Source: Bacteroidales bacterium (GTDB lineage: Bacteria; Bacteroidota; Bacteroidia; Bacteroidales; Bacteroidaceae). From it: a DNA stretch of 36,314 nt. The DNA lies in assembly GCA_015060965.1 (NCBI GenBank), contig SUXN01000029.1:1-36314 (forward strand), given 5' to 3'. Position numbers and translations under genes: made by a program. Shown here in pieces: positions 16,550-26,311 of the stretch; within the stretch, counting starts at the first letter, position 1; the number at the start of each line of letters is the position of its first letter. The notes under the pieces are model-generated. The model did no database searches, was not told the origin of the DNA, and saw only the letters and a list, made by a program, of their open reading frames with translations.

Positions 16550-16646
16550 AATCTCAAATGCTGGTTGCTGTATCTCCGCGTAAGTGATGTCCTGTTTTGT
16601 GGACAGCTTCGGATAGCAATGTCCACGGGGCGCTTCGCGGTTACTG

Positions 16647-16677
16647 CAAAGATAATGCAAAGGCTTTTCTAAACAAA
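16647..16677 (-). promoter_or_regulatory. Promoter of dnaX
   Basis: Minus strand: TTTG (16677-16674), 19 nt, TATCTTTG (16654-16647), an exact consensus match. Confidence 0.8.
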
Positions 16678-16763
16678 ATCGGCAGACCTATTTCTCTATC
16701 GTCATCCAATCCTTTTTTTTCAACATATTTGTATGGCCCATTCATTTACTCCCTATTTTTTTA

Positions 16764-16771
16764 TAACTTTG
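16764..16771 (+). promoter_or_regulatory. -7 element upstream of FtsB/DivIC-like gene
   Basis: TAACTTTG matches TAnnTTTG, 38 nt before the start. The -33 position holds only TTCA (16741-16744), so the promoter is weaker or regulated. Confidence 0.45.
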
Positions 16772-16809
16772 CAAAGCAAGTGCATAGTGTAACCTATAAT
16801 AAGTTGAAA

Positions 16810-17121
16810 ATGTCGATATTCTCAAAATTTACTCCTTTGGTCAATTGGGTCAGGAACCATAAATATCTGTTCGTGACAATAATCTTCCTGTTTATTGTGA
16901 TTGTCTTCGATGACAACAGTATGATTATGCATTTCAGGAACCAGAGCAAGATAAATGCCCTCGAGGAGGAAATTGCAACCATGATGAGCGATTCGGCTGA
17001 GGTGGAACGCAGGAATGCCCTTATCGGCCCTGACGGCGTTACATCGGAGATTGAGAAGATCTGCCGTGAGAAATATGATATGCACACGCAGGATGAAGAT
17101 GTCTTTATAGTAGAAGATTGA
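16810..17121 (+). CDS. FtsB/DivIC-like septum formation initiator protein
   Basis: A 103-residue bitopic membrane protein. A short basic N-terminus is followed by one membrane segment (about 19-34, YLFVTIIFLFIVIVF). A coiled-coil stretch follows (about 40-72, SKINALEEEIATM..), then the typical tail EKICREKYDMHTQDEDVFIV. This is the layout of FtsB/DivIC, which bridges FtsQ/DivIB and FtsL in the divisome. Upstream in-frame starts back to 16597 are rejected because they would lie before the -7 element. The stop overlaps the next start (TGATG). Confidence 0.88.
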   Translation: MSIFSKFTPLVNWVRNHKYLFVTIIFLFIVIVFDDNSMIMHFRNQSKINALEEEIATMMSDSAEVERRNALIGPDGVTSEIEKICREKYDMHTQDEDVFIVED

Positions 17122-17456
17122 TGAAAGCGATACAGTCCCTTTATTATCTTGGCGCAGTGGCACTTCTTGTAGGTGCGGCATCGCGTATGTTCCTTCCCGA
17201 GTATTACTCTTACATATATCTTTCGGGGGCCGTTGTGTTTGCCGTCTCGCAGTTCCTTCTGCGTCCCCGCCACAAACATTTCATGGTGCGTCGTCTGGTC
17301 ACTCAGCAGCAGATAGGCGCATTGCTGCTTGTTGCCGCAGGTGTGATGATGTTTGTGCTTCGAAACAACGAGTGGGTTGCCGTTATGTTCTGTGGAGCAC
17401 TCATGGAACTATATACGGCATTCCGCATACCGGCAGAGATAGAAAAGCATAAGTAA
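17121..17456 (+). CDS. Small integral membrane protein of unknown function
   Basis: A 111-residue hydrophobic protein with about four membrane segments (roughly 5-21, 30-47, 64-82 and 86-102 of the mature frame) and a basic loop RPRHKHFMVRR between the second and third. I do not recognise a family. Its ATG shares one base with the stop of the FtsB/DivIC-like gene (TGATG). A TTG three bases earlier is possible but less likely. The translational coupling suggests a role near the divisome or cell envelope; this is only inference. A strong palindromic terminator overlaps its stop codon. Confidence 0.8.
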   Translation: MKAIQSLYYLGAVALLVGAASRMFLPEYYSYIYLSGAVVFAVSQFLLRPRHKHFMVRRLVTQQQIGALLLVAAGVMMFVLRNNEWVAVMFCGALMELYTAFRIPAEIEKHK

Positions 17457-17492
17457 TATAAAAAGGATGCCGCGGGCATCCTTTTTATATTA
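17454..17492. terminator. Bidirectional terminator
   Basis: An 18-bp near-perfect palindrome (TAATATAAAAAGGATGCC at 17454-17471 and its complement to 17492), with T runs on both sides. It separates the membrane protein (+) from the LysM lipoprotein (-) and includes the stop codon of the former. Confidence 0.85.
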
Positions 17493-17501
17493 CTTATATA
17501 A

Positions 17502-18419
17502 TCATCTTAGCCTTATCACATCGCCTACCTTTAGCTTTGTGTAACTCTTGTACTGGGGGTTCAGCTCATAAAGTTTCATCAGTCTTATTCCGTAGTCCTG
17601 TGCTATGCTGTAGAGGCTCTCCCCGTTCTGTGTCGTGTGGAAGTCGGAGCCTTTGGCAGCCTTGCTTTTCTTTTTCTTTGTATAAAGGCGCTCGCCCGCT
17701 CTTGGCTCGCGTTTGTCCTTTATGTCATTGTATTTGCGTAGCTTGCCTACTGAAACTCCCGTTCTGTGCGCAATGTCAATCATCAGTTCACCGCTTCCTG
17801 CCGTGATGAAAGGTATGCCGTTTATGCTTTGCGCATTGCCGGGGTTCTTTTGGGGTGTGTTGCCCGGCTTGTAGTTGTCATATTTGCATAGCCCGTATCT
17901 CTCGATGAGGCTTATTAGCTTCTGCGGGTATTGTCTGTCCTCGGCATAGCCTGCTTTCTTCAGTCCTTTTGCCCATCCTTCGTAATCGTTCTTTTTCAGG
18001 CGGAACAGGCTTGCGTATCTCTCTCTGCCTGCAAGGAACTTAGAGTGGTCTTCGTATGATTCTCCAACCTTCTTGTATTTTCTGAATTTGCATAGCTTAC
18101 CGTTGTCCATGGATGATACGGTGCTTCCGTTCCAGCTCTTGTCGGCCTTGATGCCGAAGTGATTGTTCGACTTGCGTGCAAGTTCGCTCTTTCCTGCACC
18201 GCTCTCAAGCAGTCCCTGTGCAAGGGTGATGCTGGCAGGGATGCTGTATCTGTTCATCTGTTCTATGGCAAGCGGGTAGTATGTGAGGACATAGCGCTCA
18301 TAGTCGTCATTTGCATTCGAGATGTCGCTCTCTATAATAGCAGGTGCGCTGTTTTTCGTTGTTATACAGCCTGTCAGCATCATTGCTGCGGCAAGTGCAA
18401 ATATTATACGGGTCTTCAT
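17502..18419 (-). CDS. Glucosaminidase-LysM lipoprotein (peptidoglycan hydrolase)
   Basis: A 305-residue exported protein. The N-terminus is a lipoprotein signal (MKTRIIFALAAAMMLTGC) with Cys18 as the lipidated residue. Residues about 40-190 match the mannosyl-glycoprotein endo-beta-N-acetylglucosaminidase (GH73-type) domain: ITLAQGLLESGAGKSELA with presumed catalytic Glu72, then NNHFGIKADKSWNG, and YEDHSKFL. Residues about 205-250 hold a first LysM-like segment, and residues about 258-305 a clear C-terminal LysM (HTTQNGESLYSIAQDYGI..LKVGDVIRLR). It probably trims peptidoglycan in the periplasm. Confidence 0.92.
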   Translation of the reverse strand: MKTRIIFALAAAMMLTGCITTKNSAPAIIESDISNANDDYERYVLTYYPLAIEQMNRYSIPASITLAQGLLESGAGKSELARKSNNHFGIKADKSWNGSTVSSMDNGKLCKFRKYKKVGESYEDHSKFLAGRERYASLFRLKKNDYEGWAKGLKKAGYAEDRQYPQKLISLIERYGLCKYDNYKPGNTPQKNPGNAQSINGIPFITAGSGELMIDIAHRTGVSVGKLRKYNDIKDKREPRAGERLYTKKKKSKAAKGSDFHTTQNGESLYSIAQDYGIRLMKLYELNPQYKSYTKLKVGDVIRLR

Positions 18420-18444
18420 AAATCCAATAGATGTTATCCGAATA

Positions 18445-18475
18445 CAAAATAAGTGAATAAATTGTTTTTGAGCAA
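18445..18475 (-). promoter_or_regulatory. Candidate promoter of LysM lipoprotein gene
   Basis: Minus strand: TTG (18475-18473), 20 nt, TTATTTTG (18452-18445), one base from TAnnTTTG. It overlaps the divergent cdd promoter. Confidence 0.45.
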
Positions 18476-18492
18476 GTATTTGTATATCTTCG
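18462..18492 (+). promoter_or_regulatory. Promoter of cdd operon
   Basis: TTG (18462-18464), 20 nt, TATCTTCG (18485-18492): the same spacing and -7 variant as the tRNA-Pro promoter. Confidence 0.6.
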
Positions 18493-18531
18493 CGTGAGAA
18501 AAATCCAAACAGATTCTAAAAATACACAATT

Positions 18532-19014
18532 ATGAAGGAGATGATTTTGCGGACAAGGATCAATGTGTGTTCCTATGATGAACTGTCGGATGCGGACAAG
18601 GCGGTTGTCGATGCTGCCCGTGCCGCTACAGCCAACAGCTATGCGGTATATTCCAATTTTTCAGTGGGTGCTGCAGTACGTCTGGGCAACGGAACGGTGG
18701 TGAGTGGAAGCAATCAGGAGAATGCTGCCTACCCGTCAGGGCTATGTGCCGAGCGAACCACGCTTTTCTGGGCCAATTCACAATATCCCAAAGAGCCGGT
18801 CGAGGTGCTCGCGATAGCGGCAAGAAGTGCCCAAGGTGAGCTTGAGCTTCCCATCACACCGTGCGGTGCCTGCCGTCAGGTGATGCTGGAGACCGAGAAA
18901 CGTTTCGGCAACAAGATGAAGATAATATTATACGGTACCAGGCAATGTTATGTCATTGATGATGGCGTAAGGGCTTTGATGCCGCTCTCTTTTGATTCCG
19001 ATTCATTGGAGTAA
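18532..19014 (+). CDS. cdd: Cytidine deaminase
   Basis: A 160-residue homotetrameric-type enzyme converting cytidine or deoxycytidine to uridine. The zinc/catalytic motif is GLCAERTTLFWA (Cys72, Glu74), with the second motif TPCGACRQVMLE (Cys111, Cys114). The start follows the promoter by 40 nt. The phosphatase gene follows after 9 bp, and then ruvC with an ATGA overlap, so this is the first gene of a three-gene operon in pyrimidine salvage, signalling and DNA repair. Confidence 0.95.
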   Translation: MKEMILRTRINVCSYDELSDADKAVVDAARAATANSYAVYSNFSVGAAVRLGNGTVVSGSNQENAAYPSGLCAERTTLFWANSQYPKEPVEVLAIAARSAQGELELPITPCGACRQVMLETEKRFGNKMKIILYGTRQCYVIDDGVRALMPLSFDSDSLE

Positions 19015-19023
19015 GAAAGATTT

Positions 19024-19494
19024 ATGAAAAAGATAATGTTCGTGTGCCATGGGAACATCTGCCGTTCCCCGATGGCGGAATTTATAATGAAGGAGCTTGC
19101 GCGTAAGGCAGGTGTGGCCGATTGTCTGCATATTGACTCCTCGGCTACAAGCAACGAGGAAATAGGCAATGGCATATATCCTCCGGCAGAGTATACTCTT
19201 TCAATGCACAGTGTTCCTTGCGAGGGACATCGTGCCCATCGTTTCACGGTTGAAGAGTATAACAGTTTCGATATGGTTGTTGTCATGGAGGATTACAATG
19301 TGCGTAATCTTATGCGCATAATCGGTTGTGACTGTGAAGGTAAGGTGTGGAAACTGCTTGATTTTGTCGCAGATGAGCCTCAACGTTGTGCCGGAGCAGA
19401 TATCTCCGACCCTTGGTACCACGGGAACTTCGACAAGACCTACAAGGAGATATATTCGGGTTGTAAGGCTCTGCTGAAGTATCTTGATTTATGA
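19024..19494 (+). CDS. Low-molecular-weight protein-tyrosine phosphatase
   Basis: A 156-residue phosphatase. The P-loop is CHGNICRS (nucleophile Cys8, Arg14), followed by the C-terminal general-acid motif DPWY (129-132). This is the complete set for the family. Such enzymes dephosphorylate protein tyrosines, often bacterial tyrosine kinases of polysaccharide export, or act on other phosphoesters. No kinase or export gene is nearby, so its substrate is unknown. It sits between cdd and ruvC and overlaps ruvC by 4 bp. Confidence 0.94.
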   Translation: MKKIMFVCHGNICRSPMAEFIMKELARKAGVADCLHIDSSATSNEEIGNGIYPPAEYTLSMHSVPCEGHRAHRFTVEEYNSFDMVVVMEDYNVRNLMRIIGCDCEGKVWKLLDFVADEPQRCAGADISDPWYHGNFDKTYKEIYSGCKALLKYLDL

Positions 19495-20063
19495 CAGGAA
19501 CACCTCCCAAAGATGACAGGGTAATAATGGGCATTGACCCTGGAACCAATATCATGGGTTATGCCTTCATCGGTGTGAACGGGAACCGTGCACACCTCAT
19601 TGCCATGGGGGTCATCGACCTTCGCAAGTGCAAGGACATGTACATGAAGTTGGGAGAAATCTTCAACCGTGTGCAGGGGCTTATTAACTCTTTTCTGCCC
19701 GATGAACTTGCCATCGAGGCTCCTTTCTTCGGTAAGAATGTGCAGAGTATGCTCAAGCTGGGCCGTGCACAGGGTGTTGCTATTGCGGCTGCCATAAGCC
19801 GGCAGGTGCCCATACATGAGTATGCTCCCATGAAGATAAAGATGGCTATTACGGGTAACGGTTCTGCGGCAAAGGAGCAGGTTGCCGATATGTTGCGCCG
19901 TATGCTCAACATATCGTCCGAGGAGATGCCGCAATTTATGGATGCCACCGATGCACTGGGTGCTGCATTCTGTCATTTCATACAGCAGGGTAAGCCGGTA
20001 AGCGACAAGAAGTATGCATCCTGGGCTGATTTTGTGAACAAGAATCCGGGGAAAGTAAAATGA
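19491..20063 (+). CDS. ruvC: Holliday junction resolvase RuvC
   Basis: A 190-residue endonuclease that resolves four-way junctions with RuvAB. The catalytic acids are Asp16 (GIDPGT), Glu76 ([10 protein letters not shown]), Asp151 and Asp154 ([12 protein letters not shown]). The ATG overlaps the stop of the phosphatase gene (ATGA), which supports this start. It ends 7 bp before the convergent PorE-like gene; no terminator is visible between them. Confidence 0.97.
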   Translation: MTGTPPKDDRVIMGIDPGTNIMGYAFIGVNGNRAHLIAMGVIDLRKCKDMYMKLGEIFNRVQGLINSFLPDELAIEAPFFGKNVQSMLKLGRAQGVAIAAAISRQVPIHEYAPMKIKMAITGNGSAAKEQVADMLRRMLNISSEEMPQFMDATDALGAAFCHFIQQGKPVSDKKYASWADFVNKNPGKVK

Positions 20064-20070
20064 TGTGCCG

Positions 20071-22068
20071 TTATTCGTACAGCTTGTATGTGGTGCGCAG
20101 CACCTGGAACTCTGTACGGCGGTTCAACTGATGGCAGGTCTCAATCTGCTGTTCATCCTCAAGGGCGTTTATGAACTCCTCGCTGAGAATGTCACCCTCT
20201 TTCAGGAAAGTGTATGTCTCGGTCATCTTCTTTGTGACCTCTTTCGGCTTTCCTTCGCCATATCCCACTGCTGTGAGACGCTCTTTCTCTATGCCGTTGT
20301 CTATCAGATATTCGACTACCGATTCGGCGCGTGCCTGTGAGAGCCTCTGGTTATAGCTGTCAGTACCGCGGAAATCGCAGTGTGAACTCAGCTCGATAGT
20401 GACGTTCGGGTTCAGGTTAAGCAACTTGACAAGCTCGTCGAGCGAGGCGGTGGATTCAGCTGTCAGTGTAGCCTTGTCATACTCATAGTATATGTTGTCT
20501 ATAAGTACAGGACGTGTTATTGACGGCAGGGCAAAGTCTCGTTGGTATTCCCTGTTCGCCTCCACACTGTCCGTTGCCAGTTCCTGCATTGCATTGAGGT
20601 ATCCTTTGCAGGTTCCCAAAAGCACATACTTGACACCGGGTGTCACACGCACGCTGTAAGAGCCGTCCTTCATTACACCGAAGCTTGTGTTTGTACCGTC
20701 ATCGCCAATCATGTATATGACACCCTCGGGGAGCTCATAACCGTCCTTCTCATAAATCCATCCACGTAGCATGTGTACTGTCTCGGGCAAGTAGAAAGAG
20801 TATATGTGGTCCCATCCGCGTGCATCACCACGGTTCGAGGAGAAGAATCCTCTGTACAGTCCTGCGGCAAATGTCATACCGAAATCGTCGCCGCTGGAGT
20901 TCAGCGGAGCGCCCATGTTGGTTACATTCCACAATGTGTCATTGAGCTGTGTGCCGCACATTATGTCCAGTCCGCCCATTCCCGGGTAACCGTCCGATGA
21001 GAAGAAGAGTTCACCTTTGGGACCGAATGTCGGGAACTGCTCATCGCCCTCCGTGTTTATCATCGGGCCCACGTTTTCGATTATTCCCTCCATCGCCCTG
21101 CTGCTGCCAATGTAGAAACGCCAAATGTCAAGTCCTCCGTACCCTCCTGCCATATCCGATGTAAAGTATAGCCAGTTGCCGTCGGGTGACACTGCGGGGT
21201 GGGCATATGATGATAGTGTATCTTTGGATATCACCACCTGTTCGGGTTTTCCCCATGCTGCATCGCTACGGTTACTCTTGTATATGCCGGCAAAGCGAGG
21301 GTAGTGGTCGTCTGTCACGCAACGCGTGAAATACATGACCTTTCCGTCGGGGGTAAAGGCGCAGGCGCCGTCCTCGAACTCGCTGTTCACGTCACTCTCT
21401 ATCTTCTCGCTTTTCTGCCATTTGCCCTTCTCGTCAAGTTTGGTAAGGAACAGGTCGGCATATTTCTGCCCGGTGACGCTGCTCAGCCCGTCTCCCGTAG
21501 CCTCTTTGCGTGTGCTTGTGGAGATTACCATTGTGGTGTCATCGCCCACGAACATCGGGCAATAGTCGCTGCGCTGTCCGTTAAGTTCCCTTGATTTCTT
21601 TACGATGTAACGGTTCGGGTTCTTCTTCCACTCGGCCGACTGCATTGCCGATTGCAGGCCTATCCGGGCCATGCGGTTGTCGGGTGCTTTCTCCAGGAAT
21701 GCCTGGTAGCTCTTCTGCGAGGCCTTGTAGTCTCCGTTCTCCAGCTGGGCACCGGCAAGGTATAGCAACGCGGTAGAGTCTGCATGCCCGTATCTCACCG
21801 CATTCTGGTACGCACCCGCTGCTCGCGCTGAATTGTTGCTCTTGCGGTAGCACTCACCGAGTTTCCATGCAACCTCGGCACGTTTCTTGCGCTCCTTTGA
21901 CGGGATTTTGCTGTATGCCTTCTTGTATTCCTTAGCCGCTTCGTGATATTCGAGTACGGCAGCATACTGGTCACCTTTTCTGATGGCCTTCTCGCTGCTG
22001 CACGCTACAGTCAGCAATGCAAGCAACATAAGAGCAAATATGTAATGAATCTTTTTTGCCAAAATCAA
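20071..22068 (-). CDS. PorE-like lipoprotein (TPR, beta-propeller, CRD, OmpA)
   Basis: A 665-residue exported lipoprotein. The signal ends in LTVACSS with Cys23 lipidated. TPR-like helices cover about 30-145. A PD40/WD40-type propeller covers about 160-420 (repeats such as SPDGNWLYFTSD, GPKGELFFSSDG). A carboxypeptidase-regulatory-like domain spans about 430-510, and a C-terminal OmpA domain about 530-665 (YYEYDKATLTAES, LSSHCDFRGTDSYNQRLSQARAE). This domain order matches PorE of the type IX secretion system, which anchors the complex to peptidoglycan. No other secretion genes are in the window, so the name rests on architecture. No ATG gives a full signal peptide: the start must be a TTG, at 22068 or 22062. 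Confidence 0.85.
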   Translation of the reverse strand: MILAKKIHYIFALMLLALLTVACSSEKAIRKGDQYAAVLEYHEAAKEYKKAYSKIPSKERKKRAEVAWKLGECYRKSNNSARAAGAYQNAVRYGHADSTALLYLAGAQLENGDYKASQKSYQAFLEKAPDNRMARIGLQSAMQSAEWKKNPNRYIVKKSRELNGQRSDYCPMFVGDDTTMVISTSTRKEATGDGLSSVTGQKYADLFLTKLDEKGKWQKSEKIESDVNSEFEDGACAFTPDGKVMYFTRCVTDDHYPRFAGIYKSNRSDAAWGKPEQVVISKDTLSSYAHPAVSPDGNWLYFTSDMAGGYGGLDIWRFYIGSSRAMEGIIENVGPMINTEGDEQFPTFGPKGELFFSSDGYPGMGGLDIMCGTQLNDTLWNVTNMGAPLNSSGDDFGMTFAAGLYRGFFSSNRGDARGWDHIYSFYLPETVHMLRGWIYEKDGYELPEGVIYMIGDDGTNTSFGVMKDGSYSVRVTPGVKYVLLGTCKGYLNAMQELATDSVEANREYQRDFALPSITRPVLIDNIYYEYDKATLTAESTASLDELVKLLNLNPNVTIELSSHCDFRGTDSYNQRLSQARAESVVEYLIDNGIEKERLTAVGYGEGKPKEVTKKMTETYTFLKEGDILSEEFINALEDEQQIETCHQLNRRTEFQVLRTTYKLYE

Positions 22069-22152
22069 TTTCAGACCGTTTCTGTGTGCCGGTTATATTA
22101 TAACTGACAAAAAGGCTTTTTATTATATAAATATCATACTTTTTACCCTGTA

Positions 22153-24042
22153 TCATCCAATACTGCCGTTGTCACGCAGCACGTCATTGACCACACCGGT
22201 AAGCATCACCTTCAGTTCCTCGATGAATGTCTTTGCCTCGTATTGCCTCTTCTCGATGTCGCGCAGTTTCTTCTCCCACTGTCCGGTGAGTTCCGCACTT
22301 TTGAGCAATTCGTTCCTTATCGTGGCAATAAGCTCTATGCCTGTCTGTGTGGCGGTGATATTCTTCTTTACCTTCTGTATATAGTTGCGTTTGTATAGTG
22401 TCTTGATTATCTCTGCACGTGTGGCAGGGCGTCCGATGCCCTGTTCTTTCATAGCATCGCGCAGTTCCTCGTCATCCACGAATTTACCGGCGGTCTCCAT
22501 CGCACGCACAAGAGTTCCCTCGGTGTATGGCTTCGGTGGCTGTGTCCACTTCTCCAATAGCTCGGGCAGGTGCGGCCCGCTCTCACCTTTGGTAAAGGTC
22601 GTAATCTCCTTTTCCTCCTTCTCGTCGTTGCTCTCTCCCTGGAATACGGCTTTCCATCCCGGATCAATGATTTTCCTGCCCGATGCCTTGAACGGTATCT
22701 CGGCACTCTCCCCGTATATGGTAGTTGTCTGGAATTTGCATTCGGGGTAGAATACGGCAATGAAGCGTCGCGCAATCAGGTCATATACCTTTTTTTCGAT
22801 ATCTGTCAGAGCCTGCGGATATACCCCTGTGGGTATAATGGCGTGGTGGTCGGTTACTTTCTTGTTGTCGAATACTTTCTTTGACTTCAGGAGTGGTTTG
22901 CCGGCCAATGGCGCAACAAGTGTCTGATAGTCGCGCAGTCCCCTTAGTATGTTCGGACATTTGGGGTATATGTCATCGCTCAGGTATGTGGTGTCAACAC
23001 GCGGATATGTTGTGACTTTCTTTTCATAGAGCGACTGCACTGTCTGCAACGTGACATCAATGGGTATCCCGTACTTTCTGTCACACTCTGTCTGTAACAG
23101 ACCAAGGTCAAAGAGTGACGGGGGCAGCTCCTTGCCGTCTTTTTTCTCAACGGATGTCACGGTGAATGGGGCATCCTTTATGCGCTCCATTATCTCAGCA
23201 CCCTGTGCCTCGCTTGTTATCGGCTCGATACCGGGGTTCGCAGCCTCGGCCTCTCTGAAGGCCTCGGAAACATCGAAAGGAACGCCTTTCTTTTCGGCTT
23301 TCTCCCTCTGTTTCTCGATTTCTGCCATCAGCTCCTCCTCGCTCTTCTTGAGTATCACGTTGAAGGTGGTGTCTCGATATAATGTCTTCAGTGTCCAATA
23401 CTGCTGTGGAACGAAGTTCTCTATCTCGAAGTGACGCTTTACAATCATTGCCAGTGTAGGTGTCTGGACCCTGCCTATTGAAAGTACCTGACGGTTCTTT
23501 GCGTATTTGAGCGTGTAGAGTCTTGTCGCGTTCATGCCCAGGAGCCAATCGCCTATGGCACGGCTCAGGCCGGCCTCATACAGTGACTGGTACTCGCTCT
23601 GGTCCTTGAGGGTCGCGAATCCTTCGCGTATGGCCTCTTCGGTCAGTGATGATACCCACAGACGCTTTACCGGGCATTTTGCCTGTGCCTTCTGCATTAC
23701 CCAGCGTTGGATGAGCTCTCCCTCTTGGCCGGCATCACCGCAGTTCACAATCATGTCGGCAGCCTGCATCAGCTGTTCGATAATCTTGAACTGTTTTTCT
23801 ATTCCTCTGTCGTCAATGAGTTTGATACCGAATCTCGGTGGAATCATGGGCAGGCTGCTGAGGCTCCACCTCTGCCACATCGGGGTGTAGTCATGAGGCT
23901 CCTTGAGCGTGCACAGGTGTCCGAAGGTCCAGGTCACCTGATACCCGTTGCCTTCGTAGTAACCGTCGTGCCGGCTCCTCGCTCCCAAAACATCCGCTAT
24001 CTCCTTTGCCACACTCGGCTTCTCAGCTATACAGACAATCAT
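22153..24042 (-). CDS. topB: DNA topoisomerase III (type IA)
   Basis: A 629-residue type IA topoisomerase that decatenates and relaxes DNA. The N-terminal Toprim domain runs MIVCIAEKPSVAKEIADVLG with the acidic cluster NCGDAGQEGELIQRW. The active-site tyrosine is Tyr346 in TTYPRVDTTYLSDD, where many members have TYPRTDS. GRVQTPTLAMIV and IGRPATRAEI are further signatures. No C-terminal zinc fingers are present. It follows mutB by 117 bp on the same strand, and no promoter is evident between them. Both the chromosomal housekeeping form and element-borne forms exist; the surroundings favour housekeeping. Confidence 0.93.
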   Translation of the reverse strand: MIVCIAEKPSVAKEIADVLGARSRHDGYYEGNGYQVTWTFGHLCTLKEPHDYTPMWQRWSLSSLPMIPPRFGIKLIDDRGIEKQFKIIEQLMQAADMIVNCGDAGQEGELIQRWVMQKAQAKCPVKRLWVSSLTEEAIREGFATLKDQSEYQSLYEAGLSRAIGDWLLGMNATRLYTLKYAKNRQVLSIGRVQTPTLAMIVKRHFEIENFVPQQYWTLKTLYRDTTFNVILKKSEEELMAEIEKQREKAEKKGVPFDVSEAFREAEAANPGIEPITSEAQGAEIMERIKDAPFTVTSVEKKDGKELPPSLFDLGLLQTECDRKYGIPIDVTLQTVQSLYEKKVTTYPRVDTTYLSDDIYPKCPNILRGLRDYQTLVAPLAGKPLLKSKKVFDNKKVTDHHAIIPTGVYPQALTDIEKKVYDLIARRFIAVFYPECKFQTTTIYGESAEIPFKASGRKIIDPGWKAVFQGESNDEKEEKEITTFTKGESGPHLPELLEKWTQPPKPYTEGTLVRAMETAGKFVDDEELRDAMKEQGIGRPATRAEIIKTLYKRNYIQKVKKNITATQTGIELIATIRNELLKSAELTGQWEKKLRDIEKRQYEAKTFIEELKVMLTGVVNDVLRDNGSIG

Positions 24043-24069
24043 TATATTTCTCCTCTAAATTTTCAGTAT

Positions 24070-24102
24070 GAATGAGGGCGACCGGTAATGTCGTCCTCAT
24101 TC
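24070..24102. terminator. Inverted repeat after mutB, possible terminator
   Basis: GAATGAGGGCGAC (24070-24082) and GTCGTCCTCATTC (24090-24102) pair with one G-T. A second short hairpin (GCCCG..CGGGC) is at about 24117-24136. Neither has a strong T run on the minus strand. Confidence 0.4.
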
Positions 24103-24159
24103 TTGTTATTCTTTAGCCCGACGGATTTACGGGCCGTCTGACAGATTACTATCATTCAC

Positions 24160-26298
<2,139 letters not shown>

Positions 26299-26311
26299 GG
26301 CTGTACGTCTG

